In this document: in pieces, positions 1 through 6,333 of the stretch
Layout: each line of letters opens with the position of its first letter
Numbering within the stretch: position 1 is the first letter of the stretch
Assembly (NCBI GenBank): GCA_964354135.1
Contig: CAYGZA010000345.1
Location: 1-6,596 of the forward strand
Length of the DNA stretch: 6,596 bases
Reading direction: 5' to 3'
Source of the DNA: CAYGZA01 sp964354135
GTDB lineage: Bacteria > Planctomycetota > Planctomycetia > Pirellulales > Thermoguttaceae
Program-made: the position numbers and the translations under genes
Notes under the pieces: generated by a model
What the model saw: the letters and a program-made list of their open reading frames with translations, nothing else
Database searches by the model: none
Told to the model about the DNA's origin: nothing

Positions 1-12
1 AAAGGATTACGA

Positions 13-32
13 TTGGGCCGTCTCTGGCCCAA
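13..32. other. Perfect 7-bp inverted repeat (hairpin)
   Basis: TTGGGCC (13-19) and GGCCCAA (26-32) are perfect reverse complements around a 6-nt loop. The element lies in the non-coding stretch beyond the 3' end of the glycosidase gene. There is no T tract directly after it on the + strand. On the - strand the stem is entered through TTTT and left through TCGTAATCC, so it is not a classic terminator. It could be a processing or end-protecting structure or a chance palindrome. Confidence 0.3.
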
Positions 33-121
33 AACGTGCCAAACGCCTCATATTGGCCACAATCCGATTTTGGCCGGTCGAGAGGAGGCTGCGGGCCCGA
101 GAGTGGCCAACAACCAGGCTG

Positions 122-138
122 CCGTTTCACGGTTTTTT
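122..138 (+). terminator. Short intrinsic-terminator-like hairpin with T6
   Basis: CCGT (122-125), loop TTC and ACGG (129-132) are followed directly by six Ts (133-138). The order, stem then U tract, suits rho-independent termination of + strand transcription coming from a gene left of the window. The stem is only 4 bp (5 with a G-T wobble), so it would be weak. No + strand gene is visible at 1-120. Confidence 0.3.
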
Positions 139-177
139 CGCCCTCCCAAGACCGCGGAATCTGATTCAGTTCGCGGG

Positions 178-216
178 CCACGGGACCGGCGCGACGCCGG
201 CGCCGACCGTCCGTGG
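178..216 (-). terminator. GC-rich stem-loop just after the glycosidase stop
   Basis: The outer arms CCACGG (178-183) and CCGTGG (211-216) and inner arms CGGCGC (187-192) and GCGCCG (200-205) pair across a 3x5 internal loop, with a 7-nt apical loop. The structure begins about 18 nt downstream of the TGA of the minus-strand glycoside hydrolase, a usual place for a terminator or 3'-end stabiliser. No U tract follows on the minus strand, so rho-independent release is doubtful. A transcript-stabilising or rho-assisted role is equally possible. Confidence 0.35.
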
Positions 217-234
217 GTGCCCGGGGCAAGACGA

Positions 235-1500
235 TCACCTCGCGGCTTCTTGGGGCGCGAGGTACTGCGGCGCGTCGGTCAGCGTGATGGAAAGCCCCTG
301 CGGGCCGGCGTCAAGCGGCGGGAGGCGCTCGCCCTTGTGCCCGGTCACCGCGAACCGGCCCGGTCCGGCGGGAATCACCACCTTCCGCGGCGATGGGGAG
401 GTCGTCCAGGCGACCAGGCGCCTTTCGTCGCTCTTGGTAAACTGCAGGACGTGATTCTCTTCGCCGCCGACGGCCAGTCGCTTGTCGAACGCAAAGCCGC
501 CGAGCGCCGCCGTCAGGGTCTTGGCGGCCAGGTAGGCGGGCTTCGGATCGTAGACCGGCTCCCGGCCCGCATGGTACGGATGGAGCACGGTGCCGAAGTG
601 GTGCTCCGCCTCTTTGGGGTCGGGGCCGTCGTCGTGCCAGTCGTACCAGATCGAAAGCGGCACGTCGCTGGCCAGATTCACGAGCCACTGGCGCGGGAGC
701 ATCTTCCCTTGCTTGGCGTCGTCGAAGCTCCTCCACGCCGCCGAATAGCCCCATTCACCGGAGAGGATCGGGATCTCCTTGCCCTTCGGGGCGTACTTGT
801 CGATCATCTGCCGCAGCCGGGCGTATTCCTCGGCCGCGGTCTCGGGGGCCTTCTGGCGATAGGGGTGAACGGTCACCGCGCACCAGTATTCCAGGAGCCC
901 CGCCTTGAAACACCCCTCGAGGAACGGAAAGTCGATCTGGGAGGTGGCCGGGCCCGTGTAGAGTTCCTCGGGCGTGGCCTCGCGGAGGGCCTTGCCGACC
1001 TCCATCGCGAGCTTGGCGTATTGTTTCACGTCGGGCTTGGGCTTCCAGAATTGCTTGATGTTCGGCTCGTTGTACATCTCCCAGAGGATGCCCCGGCCGC
1101 GGAAGTGCCGGGCGGCGGCCGCCGCCCAGCGGGCGAACGCCGCTCGCCCCTCGTCGCTGGCCGGCGAGAGCCCGTCGTCGTAATGCCGGTTCGAGTAGTC
1201 GAGGATCAACAGGGCGCGGACCTTGTGCTTCTCCAGTGCGGCCATGAGGCGGTCGTAGGCGCTGAAGTCGTATTTGCCCTTCTCGCGCTCGGTGCCTCCC
1301 CATGCGAAATCCATGCGGACCCAGCGAAAGCCCGCGGCGGCAAGCATCTCCATTTCCCCCGGCCGCGGATCGGTGAAATGGATGTTCACGCCGAGCCCGT
1401 CCGGCACGACCAAGCCGGGCAGGTCCGCGGCCGACAGCGGCACGACCCCAAACATCGAGCACGCGATCACAAAGCTCCACACTACTCGGCTGTTACTCAT
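235..1500 (-). CDS. Secreted clan-A glycoside hydrolase (PslG/GH39-GH5-like)
   Basis: Predicted 421-residue exported glycosidase. Residues 1-24 look like a signal peptide: Arg near the start, a hydrophobic core, then PLSA-AD, so cleavage near 24/25. A TIM-barrel domain follows (about 33-335). Its signature is WEMYNEPN, with N144-E145 as probable acid/base, then HPY at 212-214, and SGEWG with E249 as probable nucleophile on a late strand. WYDWHD (285-290) would line the active site. The phrase 'NEPNIKQFWKPKPD' resembles PslG-type GH39 enzymes, which cut exopolysaccharides, but GH5-like cellulase annotation is equally likely. Residues about 340-421 look like a small beta-sandwich ending in TDAPQYL. 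The start at 1500 is chosen because GAGGAGGG lies 7 nt upstream; an in-frame ATG at 1521 would add seven residues and swallow that RBS. Transcribed divergently from hrpA. The substrate cannot be read from sequence. Confidence 0.88.
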   Translation of the reverse strand: MSNSRVVWSFVIACSMFGVVPLSAADLPGLVVPDGLGVNIHFTDPRPGEMEMLAAAGFRWVRMDFAWGGTEREKGKYDFSAYDRLMAALEKHKVRALLILDYSNRHYDDGLSPASDEGRAAFARWAAAAARHFRGRGILWEMYNEPNIKQFWKPKPDVKQYAKLAMEVGKALREATPEELYTGPATSQIDFPFLEGCFKAGLLEYWCAVTVHPYRQKAPETAAEEYARLRQMIDKYAPKGKEIPILSGEWGYSAAWRSFDDAKQGKMLPRQWLVNLASDVPLSIWYDWHDDGPDPKEAEHHFGTVLHPYHAGREPVYDPKPAYLAAKTLTAALGGFAFDKRLAVGGEENHVLQFTKSDERRLVAWTTSPSPRKVVIPAGPGRFAVTGHKGERLPPLDAGPQGLSITLTDAPQYLAPQEAAR

Positions 1501-1507
1501 GGGTTGG

Positions 1508-1515
1508 CCCTCCTC
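1508..1515 (-). promoter_or_regulatory. Strong Shine-Dalgarno deciding the glycosidase start
   Basis: On the minus strand GAGGAGGG stands 7 nt before the ATG at 1500-1498. It is nearly ideal anti-16S pairing and favours this ATG over the in-frame ATG at 1521, which lies upstream of the site. Confidence 0.75.
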
Positions 1516-1593
1516 GACCATGACAATGTTCTGCAGACTGAAGCGAAGATAGCGAAGAGGTTGACGCCTGCACGGAAAACATCCCGGAAAGAA

Positions 1594-1624
1594 CCACGGA
1601 TATCGCGGATATCACGAATGATCG
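1594..1624. repeat. Degenerate 9-nt direct repeats (dispersed-repeat remnant)
   Basis: Three tandem near-copies are visible: ACGGATATC (1596-1604), GCGGATATC (1605-1613) and ACGAATGATC (1614-1623), preceded by AACC. Translated on + they read PRISRISRMI. This resembles the 'ccacggatatcacggat' dispersed repeats I recall from planctomycete and verrucomicrobial intergenic DNA, which create spurious PRISRISR peptides. The link to that family is from memory and unverified. The rest of the 1501-1727 gap shows only the promoter and RBS signals listed separately. Confidence 0.5.
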
Positions 1625-1672
1625 TAAGGGGCCGGTCTGCGGCTGTCAATGACTTGCGGTCGATCTTGCCCA

Positions 1673-1701
1673 TTGACCATCCCCCGGGACGCCTCTATGA
1701 A
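1673..1701 (+). promoter_or_regulatory. Candidate sigma70 promoter for hrpA
   Basis: TTGACC (1673-1678, 5 of 6 matches to the -35 consensus), a 17-nt spacer and TATGAA (1696-1701, 4 of 6 matches to the -10 consensus). Initiation would fall near 1708, leaving a leader of about 20 nt before the ATG at 1728. Spacing and position are good, but planctomycete promoters often diverge from consensus and no experiment supports it. Confidence 0.4.
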
Positions 1702-1714
1702 TAACCGAGGACGA

Positions 1715-1725
1715 AGGGAATTCCC
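1715..1725 (+). promoter_or_regulatory. hrpA ribosome binding site overlapping a palindrome
   Basis: AGGGA (1715-1719) lies 8 nt before the ATG at 1728 and is the likely Shine-Dalgarno. It is part of the perfect 10-nt palindrome GGGAATTCCC (1716-1725). An in-frame TGA at 1698-1700 closes the frame upstream, so translation must start after it. ATG 1728 is the first in-frame ATG. Confidence 0.5.
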
Positions 1726-1727
1726 CA

Positions 1728-4700
1728 ATGGTGTCGCCGCTCGATGCGCTTGAACGAGAAGTTGACAGTGCCATGCCGGCCGACCGGCAGCGGCTGCGGA
1801 AGGAAATCCGCGCCATCCGGGAGGCAGAGAATCGCGGAAAACCCTTCGACCGGCGCCTGGCCGGCTGGCAAGAGGAACTCCGCCGGTCGATCGCCTTGCG
1901 CGAGGCCCGGCGGGCCGGCGTCCCCGCCATCCGCTTCGACGAGGATCTGCCGGTCTCGCAGCGGCGCGACGAGATCGCCGCCGCGGTCCGCGATCATCAG
2001 GTGGTGATCGTCTGCGGCGAGACGGGCTCAGGGAAATCGACCCAGTTGCCGAAGATCTGCCTTGGGCTGGGGCGAGGGATCGACCGCCTCATCGGCCACA
2101 CCCAGCCGCGGCGGATTGCCGCCCGCTCGATCGCGGCGAGGATCGCCGAAGAGTTGGCAGCGCCGCTGGGGCACCAGGTCGGATTCAAGATCCGCTTCGC
2201 CGAGGCCACAAGCCCCCACACGTGCGTGAAGCTGATGACCGACGGCATCCTTCTGGCCGAAATCCAGGGCGACCCGCTCCTCTGGCAATACGACACGATT
2301 ATTCTCGACGAGGCCCACGAGCGGTCGCTCAACGTCGATTTCTTGATCGGCTACCTCAAGCGGATCCTGCCGCGGCGCCGCGATCTGAAGCTGATCGTCA
2401 CCTCGGCGACGATGGACGTCGGCCGCTTCGCGGGGCATTTCGCCACCGCGGCGGGTCCGGCCCTGGTGGTCGAGGTCTCGGGCCGCACGTATCCGGTGGA
2501 CGTCCGCTGGCGGCCGATCGAGCCGGACGAGGACGGCGACGAGCCCGACCCGGACGACGCCCTGTTCGGCGCGGTGGAGGAGTTGGCCCGCGCCGGCCCC
2601 GGCGATATTCTCCTCTTCATGCCGACGGAGCGCGACATCCACCAGACGGCCAAGGCCCTGCGCGGCCGGACGATCCCGGGCGACTATCCGGGCCACGCGA
2701 CCGAAATCCTCCCGCTCTATGCCCGGCTTTCGATCCAGGAGCAGCAGCGGGTCTTCCAGCCGCACCGGGCACCGACCGAAGGTCGGTCGCGCCGGATCGT
2801 CATCGCCACGAACGTGGCCGAATCGTCGCTCACCGTGCCGGGCATCCGCTACGTGATCGATCCCGGCACCGCGCGGATCAGCCGCTACTCCGCGCGGACG
2901 AAAACGCAGCGGCTGCCGATCGAGGCGATCTCCCGGGCCTCGGCCGATCAGCGGGCCGGGCGTTGCGGGCGGATCGGGCCCGGCATCTGCATCCGCCTCT
3001 ACAGCGAGGAAGACTACCTGAGCCGCGAGCGGTTCACCCTGCCCGAGATCCAGCGGAGCAACCTGGCCGCCGTGATCCTGCAAATGAAGGCCTTCCGCTT
3101 CGGCGAGATCGAGAGTTTTCCGTTTCTCGATCCGCCGCGGTCCGAGGCCGTCCGCGACGGCTACAAGACGCTCGTCGAGCTGGGGGCCCTCGACGAGCAC
3201 CACGAGCTGACCGATCTGGGCCGGCAGTTGAGCCGCCTGCCCGTCGACCCGCGGATCGGGCGGATGATCCTCGCCGCCTGCGACGAGAACTGCCTCAGCG
3301 AAGTGCTCATCATCGCCGCCGCCTTGGAGATCCAGGACCCGCGGGAACGGCCTTTGGAAAAGCAACAGGCGGCCGACGAGTGCCACGCCCAGTTCGCGGA
3401 CCCGGACTCCGACTTCCTCGGCTACCTGAAGCTCTGGGACTTCTACCACCGGCTCAAGGGGCAGCTTTCCCGCAGCCAGCTCCGCAAGGCGTGCCGGCAG
3501 AACTTCCTCTCGCACAACCGCATGAGGGAATGGGCCGACATTCACCTGCAACTGCTGGAGTTTGTGCGCGAGGCCGGGTTTCCCCCCAGGCCGCGGCGCG
3601 ACCAGTACGAGCCGATCCACCGGGCGATCCTCACGGGGCTCTTGTCCAGCGTGGCGACGCGGGACGATTCGGGCCAGTACGCGGTGGCCGGCGGGGGGAA
3701 GGCGCTCCTCTGGCCCGGCTCGGGCATCTTTGGCGGCAGGCCCAAGTGGGTCGTGGCCGCGGAGCTGGTCGAGACGGGCCGCCGCTACTTGCGCTTTTGC
3801 GCGAAGGTCCAGCCACGCTGGATCGAGCCCATTGCCGCCCACCTGGTGAAGCGAGCGTACAGCGACGTCCACTGGGACCGCGCCGCTGCGTCGGCCGTGG
3901 CGATGGAGCGGGTATCGCTCTTCGGCCTGACGCTCGTGTCCGGCCGCCGAGTCCGCTACGGGCCGATCGATCCGGCCGGCTCGCGCGAGCTCTTGATCCA
4001 GCACGGCCTCGTGGACGGCGAGTTGGACACGAAGGCCGATTTCCTCGCCCATAATCAGGCGCTCTTGGAGGAAATGGAGCTGCTCCAGGCGAAGCTCCGC
4101 CGCAGCGACCTGCTCTTAGGCCCGTGGGCGAGGTACGAGTTCTACGACGGCCGCATCCCCGCCGAGGTCTACGATGGGCCGCGGCTGACCAAGTGGCTCC
4201 AACAGGCGGGGCGGGAAAACCCGCGCGTGCTCCACATGACGAAGGCGGACCTGGTGCGGGAAGAGGCCGCCGAAGTGCCCGCCGAGCAGTTCCCCGACGC
4301 GATGCCGGTCGAGCGGATGGAGCTGCCGCTGGAGTACCGGTTCGAGCCGGGCTCGGAGGACGACGGCGTGACCGTCGTCGCGCCGCAAGAGGCCCTCAAT
4401 CAACTCGACCCGCAGCGGCTCGGCTGGCTTGTGCCGGGGCTCTTGGAGGCGAAGATCGCGGCCCTGATCCGCTCGCTCCCCAAGGCAATCCGCCGCCTGC
4501 TCGTCCCGGTGCCGGACACGGCCAGGAAGGTCCTCCAGGAGGTCCGCTTCGGTGAAGGGGACATTCGCCAGGCCCTGGCCGCCACACTGAGCCGGATTGC
4601 GGGCAAGGCCGTCTCCCCGCGCGATTTCCAGGAGGACAAGCTGCCCGATACCCTGCGGATGAACGTCCGCGTGGTCGATGCGGCGGGAAAGGCCTTGGCG

Positions 4701-5663
4701 AGCGGCCGCGACCTGGACGCAATCCGCCGGCAGCTCGGACTGGAGGCGGCGGCCGCGGTCTCCGCCCTGGACGATCCCCGCTGGAACCACGACGGGCTCG
4801 TGACCTGGGACATCGAGGAGTTTCCCGAGGAAGTGGAGCTGCGGCGCGGCGGGCTGGTCTTCAAGGCGTATCCGATGCTCGTGGACGGGCAGGAGTCCGT
4901 GTCGCTCCGGCTGACGGATTCACCCGAGCGTGCCGTCCAGGAGACCCGGCACGGGCTGCGGCGGCTTTTCGTCCTTGTTGATCGCCGGCGGCTGAAGGAG
5001 CAGGTCGATTGGCTGCCAGGCCTCGACAAGATGCTGCTTGCCGCCGCGGCGATCCCGCAGTTCGACCTCCGCCGGGAGTTGGCCGAGCTGATCGCCGACC
5101 GCGCGTATCTTGAGGGCAGAGAAGGCTTGCCGCGGACCAAGCCGGAGTTCGACCAGCGGCTTGCGGCCGGCCGCGAGCGGATCGGGCTGGCCGTGCAGGA
5201 AGTGGCCGGGCTGGTCGGGCCGCTCTTGGAGACGCACCATCAGGCCCGGCTCGCCCTGGAACGGGCCGCCAGCCCGAGATCGGCCTACGCCGTAGCCGAC
5301 GCCCGCGAGCAGCTCGACCGGCTGGCGGCCCCCGACTTCCTGACCCGGACGCCGTGGCAGTGGCTCAAGCACCTCCCCCGCTACTTTCGCGCGATCCCGA
5401 TCCGGCTTGGGGCCCTCCGCGCTGGCGGACTCTCGCGCGATCAGAAGCACTGCGCGGACATCCGCCAGCGCTGGGAGGCGTATCTTGAGCGCGCCCGCCG
5501 GCACGAGGAGACGGGCATCTTCGACCCAGAGCTGGATCACTACCGCTGGATGCTCGAAGAGTACCGGGTCTCATGTTTCGCCCAGCGCCTCGGCACGGCA
5601 GAGCCGGTCTCCGCCAAACGGCTGGACCAGCAGTGGGACAAAGTCCGGGCAGCGCGGTCGTAG
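1728..5663 (+). CDS. hrpA: ATP-dependent DEAH-box RNA helicase HrpA
   Basis: Complete 1311-residue protein, close to the roughly 1300 residues of E. coli HrpA. A helical N-terminus leads into 'LPVSQRRDEI' (74-83), then RecA1: motif I GETGSGKS (97-104), Ia TQPRR (125-129), DEAH (194-197), SAT (226-228). RecA2 follows with LLFMPTERD (295-303), TNVAESSLT (361-369) and motif VI QRAGRCGR (408-415). Next come the winged-helix/HA2 ratchet (about 475-570), an OB-fold (about 630-715) and the large DUF3418 region to the end, closing with the typical RWMLEEYRVSCFAQRLGT segment. All ATPase and helicase residues are intact. HrpA hydrolyses ATP to act on RNA. In E. coli it splits collided ribosomes, and earlier work linked it to fimbrial mRNA processing, so a cytosolic translation-rescue role is likely here. 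Oddities: an acidic loop (265-278) and a short insertion (about 348-354) compared with E. coli HrpA as I recall it. Monocistronic; candidate promoter at 1673-1701. Confidence 0.97.
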   Translation: MVSPLDALEREVDSAMPADRQRLRKEIRAIREAENRGKPFDRRLAGWQEELRRSIALREARRAGVPAIRFDEDLPVSQRRDEIAAAVRDHQVVIVCGETGSGKSTQLPKICLGLGRGIDRLIGHTQPRRIAARSIAARIAEELAAPLGHQVGFKIRFAEATSPHTCVKLMTDGILLAEIQGDPLLWQYDTIILDEAHERSLNVDFLIGYLKRILPRRRDLKLIVTSATMDVGRFAGHFATAAGPALVVEVSGRTYPVDVRWRPIEPDEDGDEPDPDDALFGAVEELARAGPGDILLFMPTERDIHQTAKALRGRTIPGDYPGHATEILPLYARLSIQEQQRVFQPHRAPTEGRSRRIVIATNVAESSLTVPGIRYVIDPGTARISRYSARTKTQRLPIEAISRASADQRAGRCGRIGPGICIRLYSEEDYLSRERFTLPEIQRSNLAAVILQMKAFRFGEIESFPFLDPPRSEAVRDGYKTLVELGALDEHHELTDLGRQLSRLPVDPRIGRMILAACDENCLSEVLIIAAALEIQDPRERPLEKQQAADECHAQFADPDSDFLGYLKLWDFYHRLKGQLSRSQLRKACRQNFLSHNRMREWADIHLQLLEFVREAGFPPRPRRDQYEPIHRAILTGLLSSVATRDDSGQYAVAGGGKALLWPGSGIFGGRPKWVVAAELVETGRRYLRFCAKVQPRWIEPIAAHLVKRAYSDVHWDRAAASAVAMERVSLFGLTLVSGRRVRYGPIDPAGSRELLIQHGLVDGELDTKADFLAHNQALLEEMELLQAKLRRSDLLLGPWARYEFYDGRIPAEVYDGPRLTKWLQQAGRENPRVLHMTKADLVREEAAEVPAEQFPDAMPVERMELPLEYRFEPGSEDDGVTVVAPQEALNQLDPQRLGWLVPGLLEAKIAALIRSLPKAIRRLLVPVPDTARKVLQEVRFGEGDIRQALAATLSRIAGKAVSPRDFQEDKLPDTLRMNVRVVDAAGKALASGRDLDAIRRQLGLEAAAAVSALDDPRWNHDGLVTWDIEEFPEEVELRRGGLVFKAYPMLVDGQESVSLRLTDSPERAVQETRHGLRRLFVLVDRRRLKEQVDWLPGLDKMLLAAAAIPQFDLRRELAELIADRAYLEGREGLPRTKPEFDQRLAAGRERIGLAVQEVAGLVGPLLETHHQARLALERAASPRSAYAVADAREQLDRLAAPDFLTRTPWQWLKHLPRYFRAIPIRLGALRAGGLSRDQKHCADIRQRWEAYLERARRHEETGIFDPELDHYRWMLEEYRVSCFAQRLGTAEPVSAKRLDQQWDKVRAARS
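2771..2787 (+). repeat. Perfect 7-bp hairpin inside hrpA
   Basis: ACCGACC (2771-2777), loop GAA and GGTCGGT (2781-2787) form an uninterrupted stem-loop. It encodes most of the APTEGRS peptide (residues 348-354), which sits between helicase motifs IV and V. E. coli HrpA, as I recall it, has about six fewer residues there. It may be an in-frame palindromic insertion; chance in GC-rich code is the alternative. Confidence 0.45.
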
Positions 5664-5669
5664 CTGTAG

Positions 5670-5700
5670 GTTATGCTTCAGCTTAGCGCGGCGTAGCCGC
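5670..5700. repeat. Paired small palindromes, REP-like
   Basis: Seven bases after the hrpA stop, GTAG (5666-5669) leads into an imperfect hairpin (5670-5687, GC-TTCA-GC at its centre, one T-T mismatch). A perfect GCGGC-GTA-GCCGC hairpin (5688-5700) follows at once. A GTAG tag plus tandem hairpins in a convergent intergenic gap recalls REP/BIME elements. Only one copy is in this window, so repeat status is inferred. Confidence 0.4.
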
Positions 5701-5708
5701 AACCAAAG

Positions 5709-5741
5709 AGACTTCCGAAGTCTTCAAGACTTCGGCAGTCT
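5709..5741. terminator. Strong stem-loop between convergent hrpA and toxin genes
   Basis: AGACT (5709-5713) pairs with AGTCT (5737-5741) and CCGAAGTC (5715-5722) pairs with GACTTCGG (5728-5735). There is a single T-C mismatch between the two helices and a 5-nt TTCAA loop. It lies 46 nt past the hrpA stop and 48 nt past the toxin stop on the other strand. The + strand has no U tract after it; the - strand continues CTTTGGTT, weakly U-rich. A shared bidirectional terminator or 3'-end stabiliser is the simplest reading. Confidence 0.55.
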
Positions 5742-5788
5742 GCGGGGCACGCGCAGATTCTTGACGTTAATGGTATCACCTACGCGAA

Positions 5789-6079
5789 TTAGGGAAGCTG
5801 TGGCGGCAGGAGTTGAGCCCCGTGAACGACTGCCAGGACGTCCACTTGGTCGGCTTTCACGCGATAGACGATTCGGTAGGGTCTCTCGATTACCTCACGG
5901 ATATCGGCCGCCTCGTACTCGGACACGACGGCTCCGGAAAGCGGAAAAGCCGCAAGCTGGCTTGACCGGGCAGTGAGCCGATCGACCAAACGCTGCGCGT
6001 ACGTAGGTGAATCCCGAGCGATGTACTCGTAGATCGATCGCAAGTGCTCGATGGCCGTGTTTGTCCAGTACACCTTCAC
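5789..6079 (-). CDS. RelE/ParE-superfamily toxin
   Basis: A 96-residue protein with the full RelE/ParE layout. The N-terminal strand MKVYWTNTA is followed by an amphipathic helix pair with 'EHLRSIYEYIARDSP' (11-25) and 'AQRLVDRL' (28-35). Then come the conserved FP-SG turn (45-49), 'IREVIERPYRIVYRV' (60-74), and the closing strand 'VDVLAVVHGAQLLP' (79-92). R61, Y68 and R69 are conserved positions of the family, and H86-G87 the usual end-strand motif. Members either cleave ribosome-bound mRNA (RelE) or poison DNA gyrase (ParE). The layout looks more ParE-like, but the target cannot be fixed from sequence. The start is GTG (6079-6077), overlapping the antitoxin TGA by four bases (GTGA), a sign of translational coupling. 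It is the distal gene of the pair and converges on hrpA. Confidence 0.9.
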   Translation of the reverse strand: MKVYWTNTAIEHLRSIYEYIARDSPTYAQRLVDRLTARSSQLAAFPLSGAVVSEYEAADIREVIERPYRIVYRVKADQVDVLAVVHGAQLLPPQLP

Positions 6080-6273
6080 TTGGGAAGCCCAAACCTGGCG
6101 CGAACTTCATCTACCGGCACGGTCCGGCCGGCGTCGCTGTCCTTCAATCCGGCTTCAATCGCCTGCCGGACGTAAATGCGATACATGAGATCGTCCCACG
6201 TGGCGCCGTCGGGCAACTCATCCACCAGGCGCCGGGCTTCCTCTTTGACATTGGCAATGGACATGACTGGCAT
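6076..6273 (-). CDS. Predicted type II antitoxin of the RelE/ParE pair
   Basis: A 65-residue (or 62 if starting at Met4, 6264) charged, mostly helical protein. Helix 'ANVKEEARRLVDELP' (7-21) leads to 'ATWDDLMYRIYVRQAIEAGL' (24-43), then the 'DAGRTVPVDEVRARFGL' tail (47-63). That tail is typical of small antitoxins encoded before RelE/ParE toxins; it normally wraps the toxin and neutralises it. There is no obvious ribbon-helix-helix or PHD signature at the N-terminus, so I do not assign it to a named antitoxin family or claim DNA binding. Gene order (antitoxin first), size and the 4-nt overlap with the toxin support the call. Neither Met1 nor Met4 has a strong RBS: GAG lies close to Met1, while GAGGAGAG (6293-6300) is about 19 nt from Met1. 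Confidence 0.82.
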   Translation of the reverse strand: MPVMSIANVKEEARRLVDELPDGATWDDLMYRIYVRQAIEAGLKDSDAGRTVPVDEVRARFGLPK

Positions 6274-6302
6274 CTCAGGCTGGGTGTTGCGGCTCTCCTC
6301 TC

Positions 6303-6331
6303 AGCCTATCGGCCATTTCGGCAAGGGTCAA
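6303..6331 (-). promoter_or_regulatory. Candidate promoter of the toxin-antitoxin operon
   Basis: Read on the minus strand: TTGACC (6331-6326, 5 of 6 to the -35 consensus), 17-nt spacer, TAGGCT (6308-6303, 3 of 6 to the -10 consensus, with the key TA...T). Initiation would be near 6296, giving a leader of about 22 nt. It begins right after the stop codon of the upstream gene, as expected for an independently expressed module. The same bases can also form a weak hairpin (AGCCT 6303-6307 with AGGCT 6331-6335). Confidence 0.35.
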
Positions 6332-6333
6332 GG

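Noticed and set aside
25..108. Repeated TGGCC words as a possible CRISPR-like or iteron array
   Set aside because: Copies are only 5-8 nt, irregularly spaced and partly inverted; no conserved long repeat or spacer periodicity.
13..1704. Long + strand open frame of 563 codons opposite the glycosidase
   Set aside because: It is the antisense shadow of the minus-strand hydrolase in GC-rich DNA. Its translation is Arg/Gly/Pro-rich without domain logic, while the minus frame has a signal peptide, NEP and GEWG motifs and an RBS.
2028..4052. 674-codon minus-strand open frame within hrpA
   Set aside because: Antisense shadow of hrpA; low-complexity R/G/A/L composition with no recognisable motif.
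2222..4054. 610-codon + strand frame within hrpA
   Set aside because: Frame-shifted reading of hrpA, very rich in Arg/Pro/Gly; the hrpA frame carries all conserved helicase motifs without interruption.
5407..5976. 189-codon + strand frame running from the hrpA end into the toxin region
   Set aside because: It crosses two genes out of frame and the strong hairpin; no start context and no domain-like content.
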